A DNA stretch of 64,000 nt from JABDBE01 sp049585795. GTDB lineage: Bacteria; Acidobacteriota; Terriglobia; Terriglobales; Acidobacteriaceae. The stretch spans positions 1 to 64,000 of the forward strand of contig JBAVAQ010000017.1 in the NCBI GenBank assembly GCA_049585795.1. The letters are read 5' to 3'. The position numbers and the translations under genes are program-made. Under the pieces are notes generated by a model. That model did no database searches. It saw only the letters and a program-made list of their open reading frames with translations, and was not told where the DNA came from. Shown here one piece after another: positions 32,248-41,779 of the stretch. Each line of letters begins with the position of its first letter. The stretch's first letter is position 1.

Positions 32248-33744
32248 GTGGCGCGATTTCTGCAGATACGGCCTGTGGTTGCGGTCATCATCGTCACCGG
32301 TATTCTGGTCGTCGGAACTGCCTTGGGCATGGCCGTAACCTCCTGGGCAGGGCATCCCGTGCTTGGGGCGACTCAGCAAGTTCCCGTTTACATCAGTCAG
32401 ACGGGACGCGCCGAAAACATCCCGCCATCGAACGCCATGGGATTCGCGCCGATTTTTAAGTCTGCGCTTCCTGCGGTCGTGAGCATCACGTCTTCCCGAA
32501 TTGTCAAAGTTCCGCAGATGCCTTTTTTCAACGATCCTTTCTTTCAGCAGTTTTTTGGTGGGCAAATGCCAAAGGGTCCGCAACAGCAACGGGAGATGGG
32601 ATTAGGGTCGGGGGTAATTGTTAGTGCTGACGGATATATCTTGACGAACAACCACGTCGTGGATAAAGGCACCGACATTAAAGTCATGCTGGCAGACAAA
32701 CGGCAGTTTCCCGGAAAAGTAGTTGGCACTGACCCCAAGACCGACATCGCGGTGGTGAAAATTGCAGCGACTGGCTTGCCGACCATCCCGCTGGGGGATT
32801 CATCGAAAATTCAGGTTGGCGATTATGCCTTCGCCATCGGCAATCCTTTTGGCGTGGGCGAGACGGCAACTATGGGAATCATCAGCGCCACTGGCCGCAA
32901 TGGTCTTGACATTGAGGACTACGAAGATTTCATTCAAACTGACGCGGCGATCAACCCGGGCAATTCCGGCGGCGCGCTGCTCAACGCGCAGGGCGAACTG
33001 ATCGGCATCAATACGGCCATCCTTTCTGGTGGATCCGGCGGGAATCAGGGAATCGGTTTTGCCATTCCCATCAACATGGCAAAGTATGTCATGGACGAGA
33101 TCTTGAAGCATGGCAAGGTCGTGCGTGGTTATATCGGCGTTGGCATTCAGGAAGTCACCCCCGATCTCGCGAAAGCCTTCCACGTCCCAGCCGAAAAGGG
33201 CGCCTTGGTGGGCAACGTCGAACCCAACAGCGCAGGCGCTAAGGCCGCCCTGCAGCGAGGCGATGTGATCACAGAATTGAACGGACAGTCCGTCAACGGC
33301 CCCAATGATTTGCGCCTTAAAGTTGCGACCATGACGCCTGGAACCATGGTGCATCTGAAAGTGTTTCGCAACGGCGAGTCGCGCGATGTCAGCCTGACAC
33401 TCGGAGAGGCTCCCGGGGGTAAAGGCGCTGGCAATACTTCTGGCGGATCCGCCGAAAACAGCACCATGCGAGGGGTGCAAGTGAATGAGCTAACAGACGA
33501 AGTCCGCCAGCAACTGGGACTGAAATCAGATGTCAAAGGTGTTGTCGTCACTGACGTTCCCGATGCTTCACCGGCCTCGGACGCCGGCTTGCAGCGCGGC
33601 GACGTGATCGAGCAAATCAATCGGCAGCCCGTGAACTCAGTGTCCGACTATCAGCGTTTGATTGGACAAGCCGGCAAGGAGGCCTTAGTTCTCTTAATCA
33701 ATCGCGGAGGTAACACCACCTTCTTGGTAGTACAGCCGGAATAG
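32248..33744 (+). CDS. HtrA/DegP-family periplasmic serine protease (Do)
   Basis: 498 residues. A signal anchor (VVAVIIVTGILVVGTALGMAV) is followed by a trypsin-like domain with His136 (NNHVVDKG), Asp166 (TDIAVVKI) and Ser240 (NPGNSGGAL), then two PDZ domains (about 300-390 and 410-498). It degrades or chaperones damaged envelope proteins. GTG 32248 is chosen because GAGAGGGGG precedes it and it gives a normal N-terminus; the frame upstream to 32134 covers a dispersed repeat. It starts a run of envelope genes (TonB, M48 protease, beta-barrel), though each appears to have its own spacing. Confidence 0.92.
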   Translation: MARFLQIRPVVAVIIVTGILVVGTALGMAVTSWAGHPVLGATQQVPVYISQTGRAENIPPSNAMGFAPIFKSALPAVVSITSSRIVKVPQMPFFNDPFFQQFFGGQMPKGPQQQREMGLGSGVIVSADGYILTNNHVVDKGTDIKVMLADKRQFPGKVVGTDPKTDIAVVKIAATGLPTIPLGDSSKIQVGDYAFAIGNPFGVGETATMGIISATGRNGLDIEDYEDFIQTDAAINPGNSGGALLNAQGELIGINTAILSGGSGGNQGIGFAIPINMAKYVMDEILKHGKVVRGYIGVGIQEVTPDLAKAFHVPAEKGALVGNVEPNSAGAKAALQRGDVITELNGQSVNGPNDLRLKVATMTPGTMVHLKVFRNGESRDVSLTLGEAPGGKGAGNTSGGSAENSTMRGVQVNELTDEVRQQLGLKSDVKGVVVTDVPDASPASDAGLQRGDVIEQINRQPVNSVSDYQRLIGQAGKEALVLLINRGGNTTFLVVQPE

Positions 33745-34082
33745 TTTTCCAGCCGACTCGATGTGATGAGCACGCAAGTTTGACGGATTCAGCGGCCGCT
33801 GAAACCCGTGGGAAAATCTTTTCCCTGTGAATACATTTTCCGTGTTGCTCTTAGTTCCTTGCGTCCTATCCATAATTGGTAACAGCCAATGAGGTTACCA
33901 TCGTGCTAGTAAGACTTCTCAAAGTGCAACCTCTCCGATAGATCACGCGTGAGCTAAATGCTTGCGCTGGCGCGAATTTAGCGACTCGAGCGCTGCAAGA
34001 AGTAGAACCCTGCTCCAGACCCATCCTGTGAATGCCAGTGGCATCGCGATTGCCCCATACCTTGCCAAGTGGGGAAAACGTA
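33745..34082. other. intergenic region with two small palindromes
   Basis: About 340 bp between the HtrA and TonB genes. Two perfect inverted repeats lie close together just after the HtrA stop: CAGCGGCCGCTG at 33790-33801 and GGGAAAATCTTTTCCC at 33810-33825. They could be an inefficient terminator or operator half-sites. No T-run follows. Nothing else was recognised. Confidence 0.45.
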
Positions 34083-35060
34083 GTGGAGGGACTTCTGTTT
34101 ACATTATTGCCATCGCCACAGTCACGCTGGAAGTCATTCGTGACTGGCTGGAGCGCACAAGCCCTCTCGCTGGTCGGCCTTGTGCTCGTCACCGCGCGAT
34201 TCCACCAAGTCCTGATCCCGCCCGCGGACTATCAGGTGACCAATCTCGTATCCTACAAACCGCTGGTACTCCACGAGCAGCAACGCGTCGTCCCCCGCGT
34301 GTCGGCGCGGTCTGAGCTGCCACAAGAGAGCAAGCCGTTGGTTGAAAGCAAGCCGGCTGTGGCGGCGCTTGTAGTTGTCCCGCAGGTCCGCGCCGCATCC
34401 GAGCGCAAGCTGCAGGAGCCTGACCATCCTGCGCCCGAGCTGAAGCTTGACAACAAAATGCCGGTGATTCCTGCGGCTCCGGCGCCGAAGATCGTGGCTG
34501 TCGGTACGTTTTCCGCGAGCAGTCCTGCTATCGCGAAGCCCACCAAAGCTGTAGCAGTGCAGACTGGCGGCTTCGGCGACCCAAACGGTGTTCCTGCCTC
34601 TGAGCATCACGGCGTGGGAAGCCTCCGAGCAACAGGATCGTTCGACTTACCGAGCGGGTCGGGCCACGGCAACGGGATGGGAGGCACGGGCGTTGTGATG
34701 GCGTCGGGATTCGGCAACGGAGCGATCGACACTCAAAACAGTGCTGGTAGCCATCCGAAAAGTGACTCGCACCAGGCAAGTGTTGGAACCAACACTCCCG
34801 TCGAAATCACCTTTAAGCCCAAACCCGATTACACGGACGAGGGACGCAAACAGAAGATTAACGGCGAAGTTCGTCTGGAGGTGTTGTTCAGAGCCGACGG
34901 GCGGGTCCGGGTGGTACGAGTGCTGCAAGGGTTGGGCTACGGACTGGATGAACAGGCCGTAAAGGCCGCCGAGCAAATCAAGTTCAAGCCGGCTCTGCAC
35001 GCAGGCCAGCCCATTGATTCGATGGCTCAGGTCCATATCATTTTCGAATTGATTTCGTGA
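34083..35060 (+). CDS. TonB-family energy transducer
   Basis: About 325 residues: an N-terminal membrane helix (SAQALSLVGLVLVTARF), a long Pro/Ala/Lys/Gly-rich periplasmic linker and a C-terminal TonB domain (PDYTDEGRKQKINGEVRLEV ... ALHAGQPIDSMAQVHIIFEL). TonB couples the inner-membrane proton gradient to outer-membrane transporters. No ExbB/ExbD genes are adjacent. GTG 34083, preceded by GGGGAAAA, is preferred over ATG 34032. The stop overlaps the extended frame of the M48 gene, and the two are probably co-transcribed. Confidence 0.85.
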   Translation: MEGLLFTLLPSPQSRWKSFVTGWSAQALSLVGLVLVTARFHQVLIPPADYQVTNLVSYKPLVLHEQQRVVPRVSARSELPQESKPLVESKPAVAALVVVPQVRAASERKLQEPDHPAPELKLDNKMPVIPAAPAPKIVAVGTFSASSPAIAKPTKAVAVQTGGFGDPNGVPASEHHGVGSLRATGSFDLPSGSGHGNGMGGTGVVMASGFGNGAIDTQNSAGSHPKSDSHQASVGTNTPVEITFKPKPDYTDEGRKQKINGEVRLEVLFRADGRVRVVRVLQGLGYGLDEQAVKAAEQIKFKPALHAGQPIDSMAQVHIIFELIS

Positions 35061-35068
35061 GGAGTGCT

Positions 35069-36724
35069 ATGCGCAGTTTCAGAACAATCGTTTTTTTTCT
35101 GCTCGTATCCGCAACGGCAGGAGTCGCAGCCGACAACCCGAAACCCTCGCCGGTCCTCTCCTTCGACCAAACAGTCGACCGGGTGGTGGAGCGTGAGCGC
35201 GGATTTGTCGCCACCATGAAACGTATGCACCCTCTGGCTGAAACTTATATCCAGAATCTTCATGAGGACACCGATCACAACGTCGAACCGGTAAGCGATC
35301 AGTATTTTCTGGGGCGGCTTGATCTGAATGGTACCATCCGTGATTCACAGTTCCAGAGGCAGCGCCAGGGATTTCTGCATCACGCATTGAATCCCTTCCC
35401 CGCGGCTCTGGAGTACAAATTCTTGCCGCAGGGCTTCGCGCAAATGGTAGTGCTCGACGCGGACTTCCAGAAGACTAACTATAGTTTCACTTTTGTGCGG
35501 CGGGAGTTTCTCGGTGAAGCGCGGTGCATTGTCATCGATGTCCAGCCCAGAAAAAAAGCGCCGCAAGGCTCGTTCATTGGCAGAATCTGGGTCGAAGACC
35601 GTGACTTCAACATTGTCCGCTTCAACGGGACCTATTCCGATCACTCAAACTTCACTCACTACCTGCATTTCGACAGTTGGCGCTTCAATCTGCAAGCCGA
35701 TACGTGGCTGCCTTCCTACATCTACGTTGAAGAGTCAGCGACAAAACACAACGGCCCGCTATTCCACGATCTGTTTCTCAAAGCCCAGACGCGTCTCTGG
35801 GGCTATGATCCGGAGCAACTGAATCACAACGAAGAGTTTACTCAAATTAAAGTTGACAACTCAGTGGACGATCGTCCAGTCGCCAAAGACAATGGTCCCG
35901 TAGAAGCTCAGCGTATGTGGGAACGGATGGCGGAAGACAATGCGGTAGATCACCTGCAGAAGATCGGCCTGCTTGCGCCTGCCGGCGATGTGGACAAGGT
36001 TCTGCAGACCGTGGTCGATAACCTCATCATCACTAACAAGCTTCAAATCGAGCCTGATGTTCGCTGCCGAGTACTGCTGACGTTGCCTCTGGAATCTTTC
36101 ACCATCGGACACACGATCGTGGTCAGCCGCGGCCTGCTGGATGTACTTCCCGATGAAGCCTCTTTGGCGATGATCCTGGCGCACGAACTCGGCCACATTG
36201 TCTTGGGTGATCATGTCGATACGCAGCTCGCCTTTAATGACCGCTTCTTCTTTGCCGATACCGATGCCTTCCAACGTCTGCATTTCGAGCGGGATGCTGC
36301 TGACGAGAAAGCTGCCGACAACAAAGCGATGGAGTTGCTGGAGAACTCGCCGTACAAAGACAAACTGGGCAATGCAGGGCTTTTCCTCAAGGCCCTACAA
36401 CTTCGTGCGCCTGTGCTCACCAGCTTGATCAGCCCGCGGCTGGGCGGCAGAATGGCGAGCGCCAACAGCACTCGAATGGCTGCACTTTCCACCTCCGCGC
36501 CAGCTTTGCAGAAGCAGCGCCTCGATCAGATCGCCGCTCTTCCCATCGGCAGCCGGATCAAATTGGATCCGTGGAGCAATCAACTGACGATGATGAATGC
36601 GAATCCGGTTGCCCTTGTGTATCCGAGGGAGAAAATGCCATTCGAAGTCACCCCATTTTTCCCTTTTCTAAGCTATAGCCAGACTGACAGAAAGCTTGTG
36701 GCCCAGGGTTCAGTAAATCCCTAA
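35069..36724 (+). CDS. exported M48-family zinc metalloprotease
   Basis: 551 residues with a signal peptide (TIVFFLLVSATAGVAA), an N-terminal domain of about 280 residues without a clear family, and an M48 peptidase domain whose zinc motif is HELGH at 372-376 (ILAHELGHIVLGDH), with the downstream glutamate likely in FERDAADEKAAD. M48 proteins of this kind act on envelope proteins. GAGGAG with five bases of spacing decides for ATG 35069 over the in-frame GTG at 35057. It follows the TonB gene by 8 bp. Confidence 0.87.
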   Translation: MRSFRTIVFFLLVSATAGVAADNPKPSPVLSFDQTVDRVVERERGFVATMKRMHPLAETYIQNLHEDTDHNVEPVSDQYFLGRLDLNGTIRDSQFQRQRQGFLHHALNPFPAALEYKFLPQGFAQMVVLDADFQKTNYSFTFVRREFLGEARCIVIDVQPRKKAPQGSFIGRIWVEDRDFNIVRFNGTYSDHSNFTHYLHFDSWRFNLQADTWLPSYIYVEESATKHNGPLFHDLFLKAQTRLWGYDPEQLNHNEEFTQIKVDNSVDDRPVAKDNGPVEAQRMWERMAEDNAVDHLQKIGLLAPAGDVDKVLQTVVDNLIITNKLQIEPDVRCRVLLTLPLESFTIGHTIVVSRGLLDVLPDEASLAMILAHELGHIVLGDHVDTQLAFNDRFFFADTDAFQRLHFERDAADEKAADNKAMELLENSPYKDKLGNAGLFLKALQLRAPVLTSLISPRLGGRMASANSTRMAALSTSAPALQKQRLDQIAALPIGSRIKLDPWSNQLTMMNANPVALVYPREKMPFEVTPFFPFLSYSQTDRKLVAQGSVNP

Positions 36725-36811
36725 GCCAGTTGCTGGGCGGCCTTGGCTGTCCGCCAGCCGAAAGAAATCAAGCCTCTCCCTCAACTCGCACTGCAGATCA
36801 GAAAGGACGTA

Positions 36812-37447
36812 ATGAGAAACAAAATGAGGACTATTGGGAAGGTTTACTTTCTCGTGCTCGTGATGGTGGCCCCCGCTCTGGCCCAGAACCTCCAATCAAC
36901 GCCTTCACCGGCCGTCGCAGGACCAGCTTTCGATCTGAGCGCTGGCTACAGCCGCCTCTCGATGCCGATTCCCTCCGCCGGGCATGCGAATTTCAACGGT
37001 CTGGATTTTAGCGGAACCATCGGTCTAAGCCCGCGCTGGGGGGCGACGCTCGACTCCAGCTACCTTTATACGCCCGACGTCCTTAGCACCCACCACCAAG
37101 GCTACGTGTTGAGCGTTCAAACGGGTCCGGTGTTCTATCCTGTCGTGCACGGAAATACCCGCGTGTTCGTTCGCGCGCTGGCCGGTATGGGTCTAGTCGA
37201 CGGCGCAGTGCCAATCAGCGATAACGAGGACTTCCATGGCTGGCTGGTCAGGCCGTCCTACGTGGTTGGGGCAGGAGTCGAGCAATCGGTTTCTGGGCAA
37301 TTGGCTGTCCGTGTGAACGGAGATTACTTGCGCACGGCGTTTTATGATTCTGCCGGCGCCGTACAGCCCCAGAATAATCTTCGACTAACTGTGGCCTTCG
37401 TCTTTCGCTTGAAACAGCGCCCACACAGATCGAGCCAATTGTGGTGA
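36812..37447 (+). CDS. small outer-membrane beta-barrel protein
   Basis: 211 residues with a signal peptide (VYFLVLVMVAPALAQ) and alternating amphipathic strands ending in the aromatic LRLTVAFVFRL, typical of OmpA/OprF-like eight-stranded porin-type domains (OMP_b-brl). ATG 36812 follows AAAGGA. It comes 87 bp after the M48 gene. No peptidoglycan-binding domain is present, so it is the barrel alone; the role is unknown. Confidence 0.75.
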   Translation: MRNKMRTIGKVYFLVLVMVAPALAQNLQSTPSPAVAGPAFDLSAGYSRLSMPIPSAGHANFNGLDFSGTIGLSPRWGATLDSSYLYTPDVLSTHHQGYVLSVQTGPVFYPVVHGNTRVFVRALAGMGLVDGAVPISDNEDFHGWLVRPSYVVGAGVEQSVSGQLAVRVNGDYLRTAFYDSAGAVQPQNNLRLTVAFVFRLKQRPHRSSQLW

Positions 37448-37660
37448 TGGAGCAGGTCGCGAACGCAGGCAGTCGGTTCCCGCCTGGGTACTGAGCCCTG
37501 CCCGGCGATTCAGTGTCTGGGAATCAACTTTGTCTAACCAATCGTGCTGATCTCCCATCGAATGCGGCGTTTCAGGGCGTCGCGTCCCTCTGAGAGAAAG
37601 CACTCAGATCAATCCTGATCGCCTCTAAAATAAAAGAAATCGTATGGTCAGCGTTCGAAT

Positions 37661-37688
37661 TTGACAGCAGATCTTCTCTGTCTATAAT
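37661..37688 (+). promoter_or_regulatory. consensus sigma-70 promoter of the toxin-antitoxin pair
   Basis: A perfect -35 box TTGACA (37661-37666) and a perfect -10 box TATAAT (37683-37688) are separated by 16 bp. The start of transcription would fall near 37695, inside the palindrome at 37691-37708 and about 30 bases before the antitoxin start. Confidence 0.8.
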
Positions 37689-37690
37689 AC

Positions 37691-37708
37691 AACTAGTTTA
37701 AACTAGTT
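37691..37708. promoter_or_regulatory. 18-bp perfect palindromic operator (autoregulation of TA operon)
   Basis: AACTAGTTTAAACTAGTT is a perfect 18-bp palindrome just after the -10 box, overlapping the expected transcription start. Phd/YefM antitoxins dimerise and bind such palindromes to repress their own operon, so this is the probable autorepression site. Confidence 0.75.
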
Positions 37709-37724
37709 CTATTTGGAGGACAAG

Positions 37725-37970
37725 GTGGATTCGGTAGGAGCCTTTGAGGCCAAGACGCATCTATCCGAACTGTTGGATCGGGTAAGGGACGGGGAGAAAA
37801 TAACGATCACGCGGCACGGGGTTCCGGCAGCCATGCTGGTGCCGGTTGAAGAAAAGGGGTCGAAACTGACGCACCGGGAAATCGTCGAGGGCATGCGGGC
37901 GCTGCGCAAGCGGATCAAACCTGATTCCATGAGCGTCCGCGATATGGTGAACCAAGGGCGGCGATTCTGA
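37725..37970 (+). CDS. Phd/YefM-family antitoxin
   Basis: 81 residues with the Phd/YefM N-terminal fold (VGAFEAKTHLSELLDRVRDG, then KITITRHGVPAAMLVPV) and a basic, probably disordered C-terminal tail that would wrap the toxin. GTG 37725 is preferred over TTG 37713 because GGAGGA precedes it by five bases. The PIN-toxin gene follows after 8 bp. Regulation is likely by the palindrome over the start site. Confidence 0.88.
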   Translation: MDSVGAFEAKTHLSELLDRVRDGEKITITRHGVPAAMLVPVEEKGSKLTHREIVEGMRALRKRIKPDSMSVRDMVNQGRRF

Positions 37971-37978
37971 CCGGCGTT

Positions 37979-38383
37979 GTGGTTGACGCTTCCGTAGCGC
38001 TCGCCTGGTGTTTTCCCGATGAGGCCAGCGCATACGCGGACGAGGTACTGGTGACGTTGGAAGGCCGAACCATCATTGTTCCGGCCGTATGGGCGCTTGA
38101 GATTACAAATGCGGTGTTGGTGGCCGAACGGCGCAAGCGATTGAAATCGCCTGAGGTGCGCCGCTTTGTCGAACTCCTGGGCGGCCTGACCATTATCGAA
38201 CAATCACAAACGGTCGCCGATACTGTGAGCGACGTTCTCCCGCTGGCGCGGGAATACGGTCTTTCGTCCTGTGATGCAGCCTACCTCAATCTAGCCCTCC
38301 GACACGAAGCCCCGCTGGCCACTCTGGACCGAACCTTGGAGAAAGCTGGCCGCTCGGCCGGCGTCAAGATTTTCAAGCCTTGA
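37979..38383 (+). CDS. VapC-like PIN-domain toxin
   Basis: 134 residues with the PIN ribonuclease acidic residues: Asp in VDASVALAW, Glu in ALEITNAV, Asp in SSCDAAYL and Asp in ATLDRTL. VapC toxins cut specific RNAs, often tRNAs, when free of antitoxin. The start is GTG 37979; an ATT at 37964 that would overlap the antitoxin stop is less likely. With the Phd-type antitoxin it forms a complete type II pair. Confidence 0.88.
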   Translation: MVDASVALAWCFPDEASAYADEVLVTLEGRTIIVPAVWALEITNAVLVAERRKRLKSPEVRRFVELLGGLTIIEQSQTVADTVSDVLPLAREYGLSSCDAAYLNLALRHEAPLATLDRTLEKAGRSAGVKIFKP

Positions 38384-38482
38384 TTTTGCGGTATTTTGCA
38401 GAGCGAGTCAGCGTCCTGTCTAAACGGCCTTTTGAGCTCAATAACGTGGCCCACCCATAGAGCAACTTCAATCTAGGCCCGT

Positions 38483-40561
38483 TCACCAAACGCGACAATA
38501 GTTGGCCGGCATCATCGGCTGCCCGACTTTGCACCCGAAGGCATGGCCGAACTCCGGCATATTCTGAACCACACCGTCCACCCGAAATTGCCGGGGCGAA
38601 TGCGGATCGGTCTGCACCTGCACGCGAAGTTGTTGGGGGCGTGTCGCCCCACACCAATTCTGGCCGTATCCGAGAAAGAATTGCTGCAGTGGAGTGTAGC
38701 CGTCCTGTTTCTGGTTTAGATCAACGTTCTTGCGTTTGGCATCAGCCAAGAACGCGATATAGGCGAGACGCAGGCCTCCGTTATCCGCCGTGTTCTCACC
38801 CAGGGTCAACTTGCCGTTTACCTTCAGATCGTCGACTGCGGTAAAGCCGCTGTATTCCTTGACCTCGCAGTCGGCTTTTTGCTCGAACTTCTTGGCATCC
38901 TCGTCCGTCCACCAGTCGGACAAGTTTCCGTTCCCGTCAAACTGCCGTCCTTGATCGTCAAAACCGTGGGTGAGTTCGTGCCCCACAATTGCACCGATGT
39001 GACCGTAGTTTGCCGCGTCGGCTGCGTGGGGATCATAAAACGGAGGCTGAAGAATGCCGGCAGGAAAGTTAATGTCGTTCATGCTGTCGTTGTAATAGGC
39101 GTTTACCGTCGGTGGACTCATGCCAAATTCCCCGCGGTCAACGGGCTTGCCTATTTTTGCCAATTCCCGCCGGTTCTCAAACTCAATCGCGCGGATGGCG
39201 TTTCCGTAAGCATCCCCGCGCACGATGACAAGTTTGGAATAATCGCGCCAGTGGTCGGGATAGCCGATTTTGTCGGCCACCTCATGCAGCTTTTCCTTGG
39301 CCCGCACCTTAGTGGCCGGACTCATCCAATCCAAAGTATCAATGTCCTGGTTCATCGCTGTTTCGATGTCATGCACCATTTGAAGCGTGGCCTGCTTGCT
39401 CGACGGCGGAAATTCCTGGGCCACATAAACCTGGCCAAGCGCTTCGCCCAGCGCTCCGTCCGTGGCTTGTACGCACCTCTTCCAGCGGGCTCGTTGTTCG
39501 GGCTGCCCTCGCAGCTTGCGGCCATAGAAATCAAAGTCTTCGTCATCGAATGCTTTGGGCAGAACCGAGCTCGGAGTTGAGTTGATGAGTTGCCATCGCA
39601 AGTAGGTCTTGATCACAGGCAAGCTGGTCGAAGCCAGCAACGTGTTTAACCCCTTGAAGAAATCCGGATTCGCTACGTTCAGTTCGGTGATGGGTGGAGT
39701 GTCCGTATCCCGAAAGAACTGCTTCCAGGCAAGGTCGGGTGTCAGACTGGCAACTTCCGTCACCGACATCAGGTGATAGATGTTTTTCGGATTGCGCCTG
39801 GAGGTGATGTCCATCGAGACTTTGGCGAGCGCGGTCTCGAGTTGCATAATGACTTGCGCGTCGCTCGCCGCTTGACTTTCCGGCTCGCCCATAAGCATCA
39901 GCATGTTGCCAATGTGCTGCACATATTCCTTGCGGGTCTTCTCGGCCGCCTCGCCGGAGCGGAAATAGTAATCGCGCTCCGGCAATCCCAGTCCACCCTG
40001 GTCGAGCGCGGCGATCTGCTTGCTTGCGTCCTTGAAGTCCTGCTGCTCGCCATAGTTCAAGAATGCATTGACGCCAATCAATTGATAGTGCGCCAGAAGC
40101 GGGGTCAGTTCGTCCTTGCTTTTGAGCGCCGCGATTCGATCAAGTTCGGGCTGCAACGGCGTCAGGCCTTTCTGATCGATTGCACCCTCATCCATGCAGG
40201 AAGCGTAGTAATCGCCGATTTTCTGTTCATTCGCGCTGCGCTCGGGGCCGCCCGCGGCGGCTTTTTCCAGCATCGTGTGCAGCACGCGCTGGTTGTATTC
40301 CGCGACCATCGCACCCGGACCAAACGACGATCGGTCCGGCGGGATAGGATACAGTTTGCTGAAATTCCCGCAGGCATACTGCGCAAAATCCGTGCATGGA
40401 TTGGCGCTTGAGTCGATGAGATCTTTGTCCAAACCCGGCAAGCGATCGTAGACCTTCTCCGTCTCAGGAGTTCCCTTGCTTTGCGTCTGCGCCATCAGAC
40501 CCGTGCAAATCGTCGATGCCACGAATGCTCGTAGCGCGATTTTTATCCATCGTCTAATCAT
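38483..40561 (-). CDS. exported M13-family (neprilysin-like) metallopeptidase
   Basis: 692 residues, normal for M13. A signal peptide (IALRAFVASTICTGLMAQ) is followed by the N-terminal cap domain (DSSANPCTDFAQYACGNF) and the catalytic domain with HELTHGFDDQGR as zinc motif and GENTADNGGL carrying the third ligand Glu. The C-terminus ends in CRVW, the family's usual ending. ATG 40561 follows AAGGA; the open frame to 40699 is not needed. M13 peptidases cleave oligopeptides in the periplasm. Monocistronic. Confidence 0.92.
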   Translation of the reverse strand: MIRRWIKIALRAFVASTICTGLMAQTQSKGTPETEKVYDRLPGLDKDLIDSSANPCTDFAQYACGNFSKLYPIPPDRSSFGPGAMVAEYNQRVLHTMLEKAAAGGPERSANEQKIGDYYASCMDEGAIDQKGLTPLQPELDRIAALKSKDELTPLLAHYQLIGVNAFLNYGEQQDFKDASKQIAALDQGGLGLPERDYYFRSGEAAEKTRKEYVQHIGNMLMLMGEPESQAASDAQVIMQLETALAKVSMDITSRRNPKNIYHLMSVTEVASLTPDLAWKQFFRDTDTPPITELNVANPDFFKGLNTLLASTSLPVIKTYLRWQLINSTPSSVLPKAFDDEDFDFYGRKLRGQPEQRARWKRCVQATDGALGEALGQVYVAQEFPPSSKQATLQMVHDIETAMNQDIDTLDWMSPATKVRAKEKLHEVADKIGYPDHWRDYSKLVIVRGDAYGNAIRAIEFENRRELAKIGKPVDRGEFGMSPPTVNAYYNDSMNDINFPAGILQPPFYDPHAADAANYGHIGAIVGHELTHGFDDQGRQFDGNGNLSDWWTDEDAKKFEQKADCEVKEYSGFTAVDDLKVNGKLTLGENTADNGGLRLAYIAFLADAKRKNVDLNQKQDGYTPLQQFFLGYGQNWCGATRPQQLRVQVQTDPHSPRQFRVDGVVQNMPEFGHAFGCKVGQPMMPANYCRVW

Positions 40562-40646
40562 TCCCGCATATCCTTTCGACGGTGCGCCAGCCGCCTTATA
40601 TTCTACCTTTCGGAATCCAGAATTCGGGCGCGCGACAACTTTCAAT

Positions 40647-40997
40647 TCAGCGCCGTCGACGCCAGCCCAGCAATATACCGACCACCATGCCAGCGACAAC
40701 CGCTCCTGTCAGCTTCTTCCGGTCGGTAATCGGGACGAAACGGGTTTCGTGGTCAGTAATATCGATAACACCCACAGGAACCGCCCGGGCTCCTCCGCCG
40801 CCACCACCTCCTTCGCCCCGAGCACTGGAATCCCCAACACCGCCAGTACCAGCCCCAGCGCCGTAGCCATAAATTACCTTTGCAACTGGCACAATGGTCT
40901 TCCCTTGAGCGACGATCGGTTCGCCATAAACGGCTTTAACGCTTGCCTGACTCAGAACGCTTTCCTTCAGAGATTGCAAAAGGGCTAGGCTGCTCAT
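40647..40997 (-). CDS. GerW/YtfJ-family protein
   Basis: 116 residues of the GerW (YtfJ) family: the N-terminal conserved part with VKAVYGEPIVAQGKTIVPVAKV, a poly-Gly loop, then AVPVGVIDI and a C-terminal hydrophobic helix ending in WRRRR. In Bacillus YtfJ is a sporulation/germination protein, but homologues are found in many non-sporing bacteria. AAGGAG precedes ATG 40997. The role here is unknown. It may be co-transcribed with the M13 peptidase gene 85 bp downstream. Confidence 0.82.
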   Translation of the reverse strand: MSSLALLQSLKESVLSQASVKAVYGEPIVAQGKTIVPVAKVIYGYGAGAGTGGVGDSSARGEGGGGGGGARAVPVGVIDITDHETRFVPITDRKKLTGAVVAGMVVGILLGWRRRR

Positions 40998-41209
40998 TTT
41001 TGAGAACTCCTTTTAGAAAATTGGTTGGTCTCTCTGGCGATTCAATTTGCCGATTCTGCTGGCGGCACAGAACGGCTAGGGAGTGTAGTACAAGTGCCAC
41101 GACGAGTCCGCCCTCCTGAACATAATGATATGCGTGCCGGCGATGTTCTTGCGTTCTTTCTGGCGCGGCATAATCCCCACGAGCGGTCGAGTTACAACCA
41201 CCTTTACTT

Positions 41210-41779
41210 CTAAACCTCGGCGATACGCTCCCAACCGCCCGCGTATGCGGTAACCAGACCAAGATCATCGACCACGATCTCAGCCGAAAATCCCGTGTTG
41301 CTTTCATAACGATAGGTGTTCTGAGCCAGCCGGGTGTAGCGTTGCGACAAAGGCTGCACCTCGAGCTCGGGAAACTTGACCCACACAGCAATGATCGACT
41401 CACTCTTCCCGACGCCGAGTTCAAGACGCCTGACCGGGAGCGTATTCGTCGCGGGCGTCATAGCGAGATCAACGTCGAGACAGCCGCGTAGCGTTGGCAA
41501 CTCCTGACCCGCACTGCGCCACAGGCCCCGACTCTCCACACTCAGGCTGAGTGTCTTGGTGTCGTTTCCGATGGTGCGTTCCACTTGAACTCGGTGAGTC
41601 AGCCAGTTGTCATCGCAATGGACTTCGTAGTTCGCTAACACCGGCCGGTGATCTTTCACCGCGCCGACGACCGTACCCTTCAGCAACCAGCCTTCCGCAG
41701 TCTGCCAGAGGGCACAATATTCTGTGCCATCGATGAGGAGGCTTTTCCAGGCAACCGCACGCTTTAGATCGTCTGCCAT
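41210..41779 (-). CDS. putative glycolipid-binding domain protein (PF06475-like)
   Basis: 189 residues without signal or membrane segments, matching the 'putative glycolipid-binding' fold: AVAWKSLLIDGTEYCALW at the start and a C-terminal YESNTGFSAEIVVDDLGLV. The family spans bacteria with no proven reaction; the name comes from a structural resemblance to lipoprotein-localisation (LolA-like) folds. No ribosome-binding site is evident at ATG 41779. It is not in a clear operon. Confidence 0.7.
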   Translation of the reverse strand: MADDLKRAVAWKSLLIDGTEYCALWQTAEGWLLKGTVVGAVKDHRPVLANYEVHCDDNWLTHRVQVERTIGNDTKTLSLSVESRGLWRSAGQELPTLRGCLDVDLAMTPATNTLPVRRLELGVGKSESIIAVWVKFPELEVQPLSQRYTRLAQNTYRYESNTGFSAEIVVDDLGLVTAYAGGWERIAEV

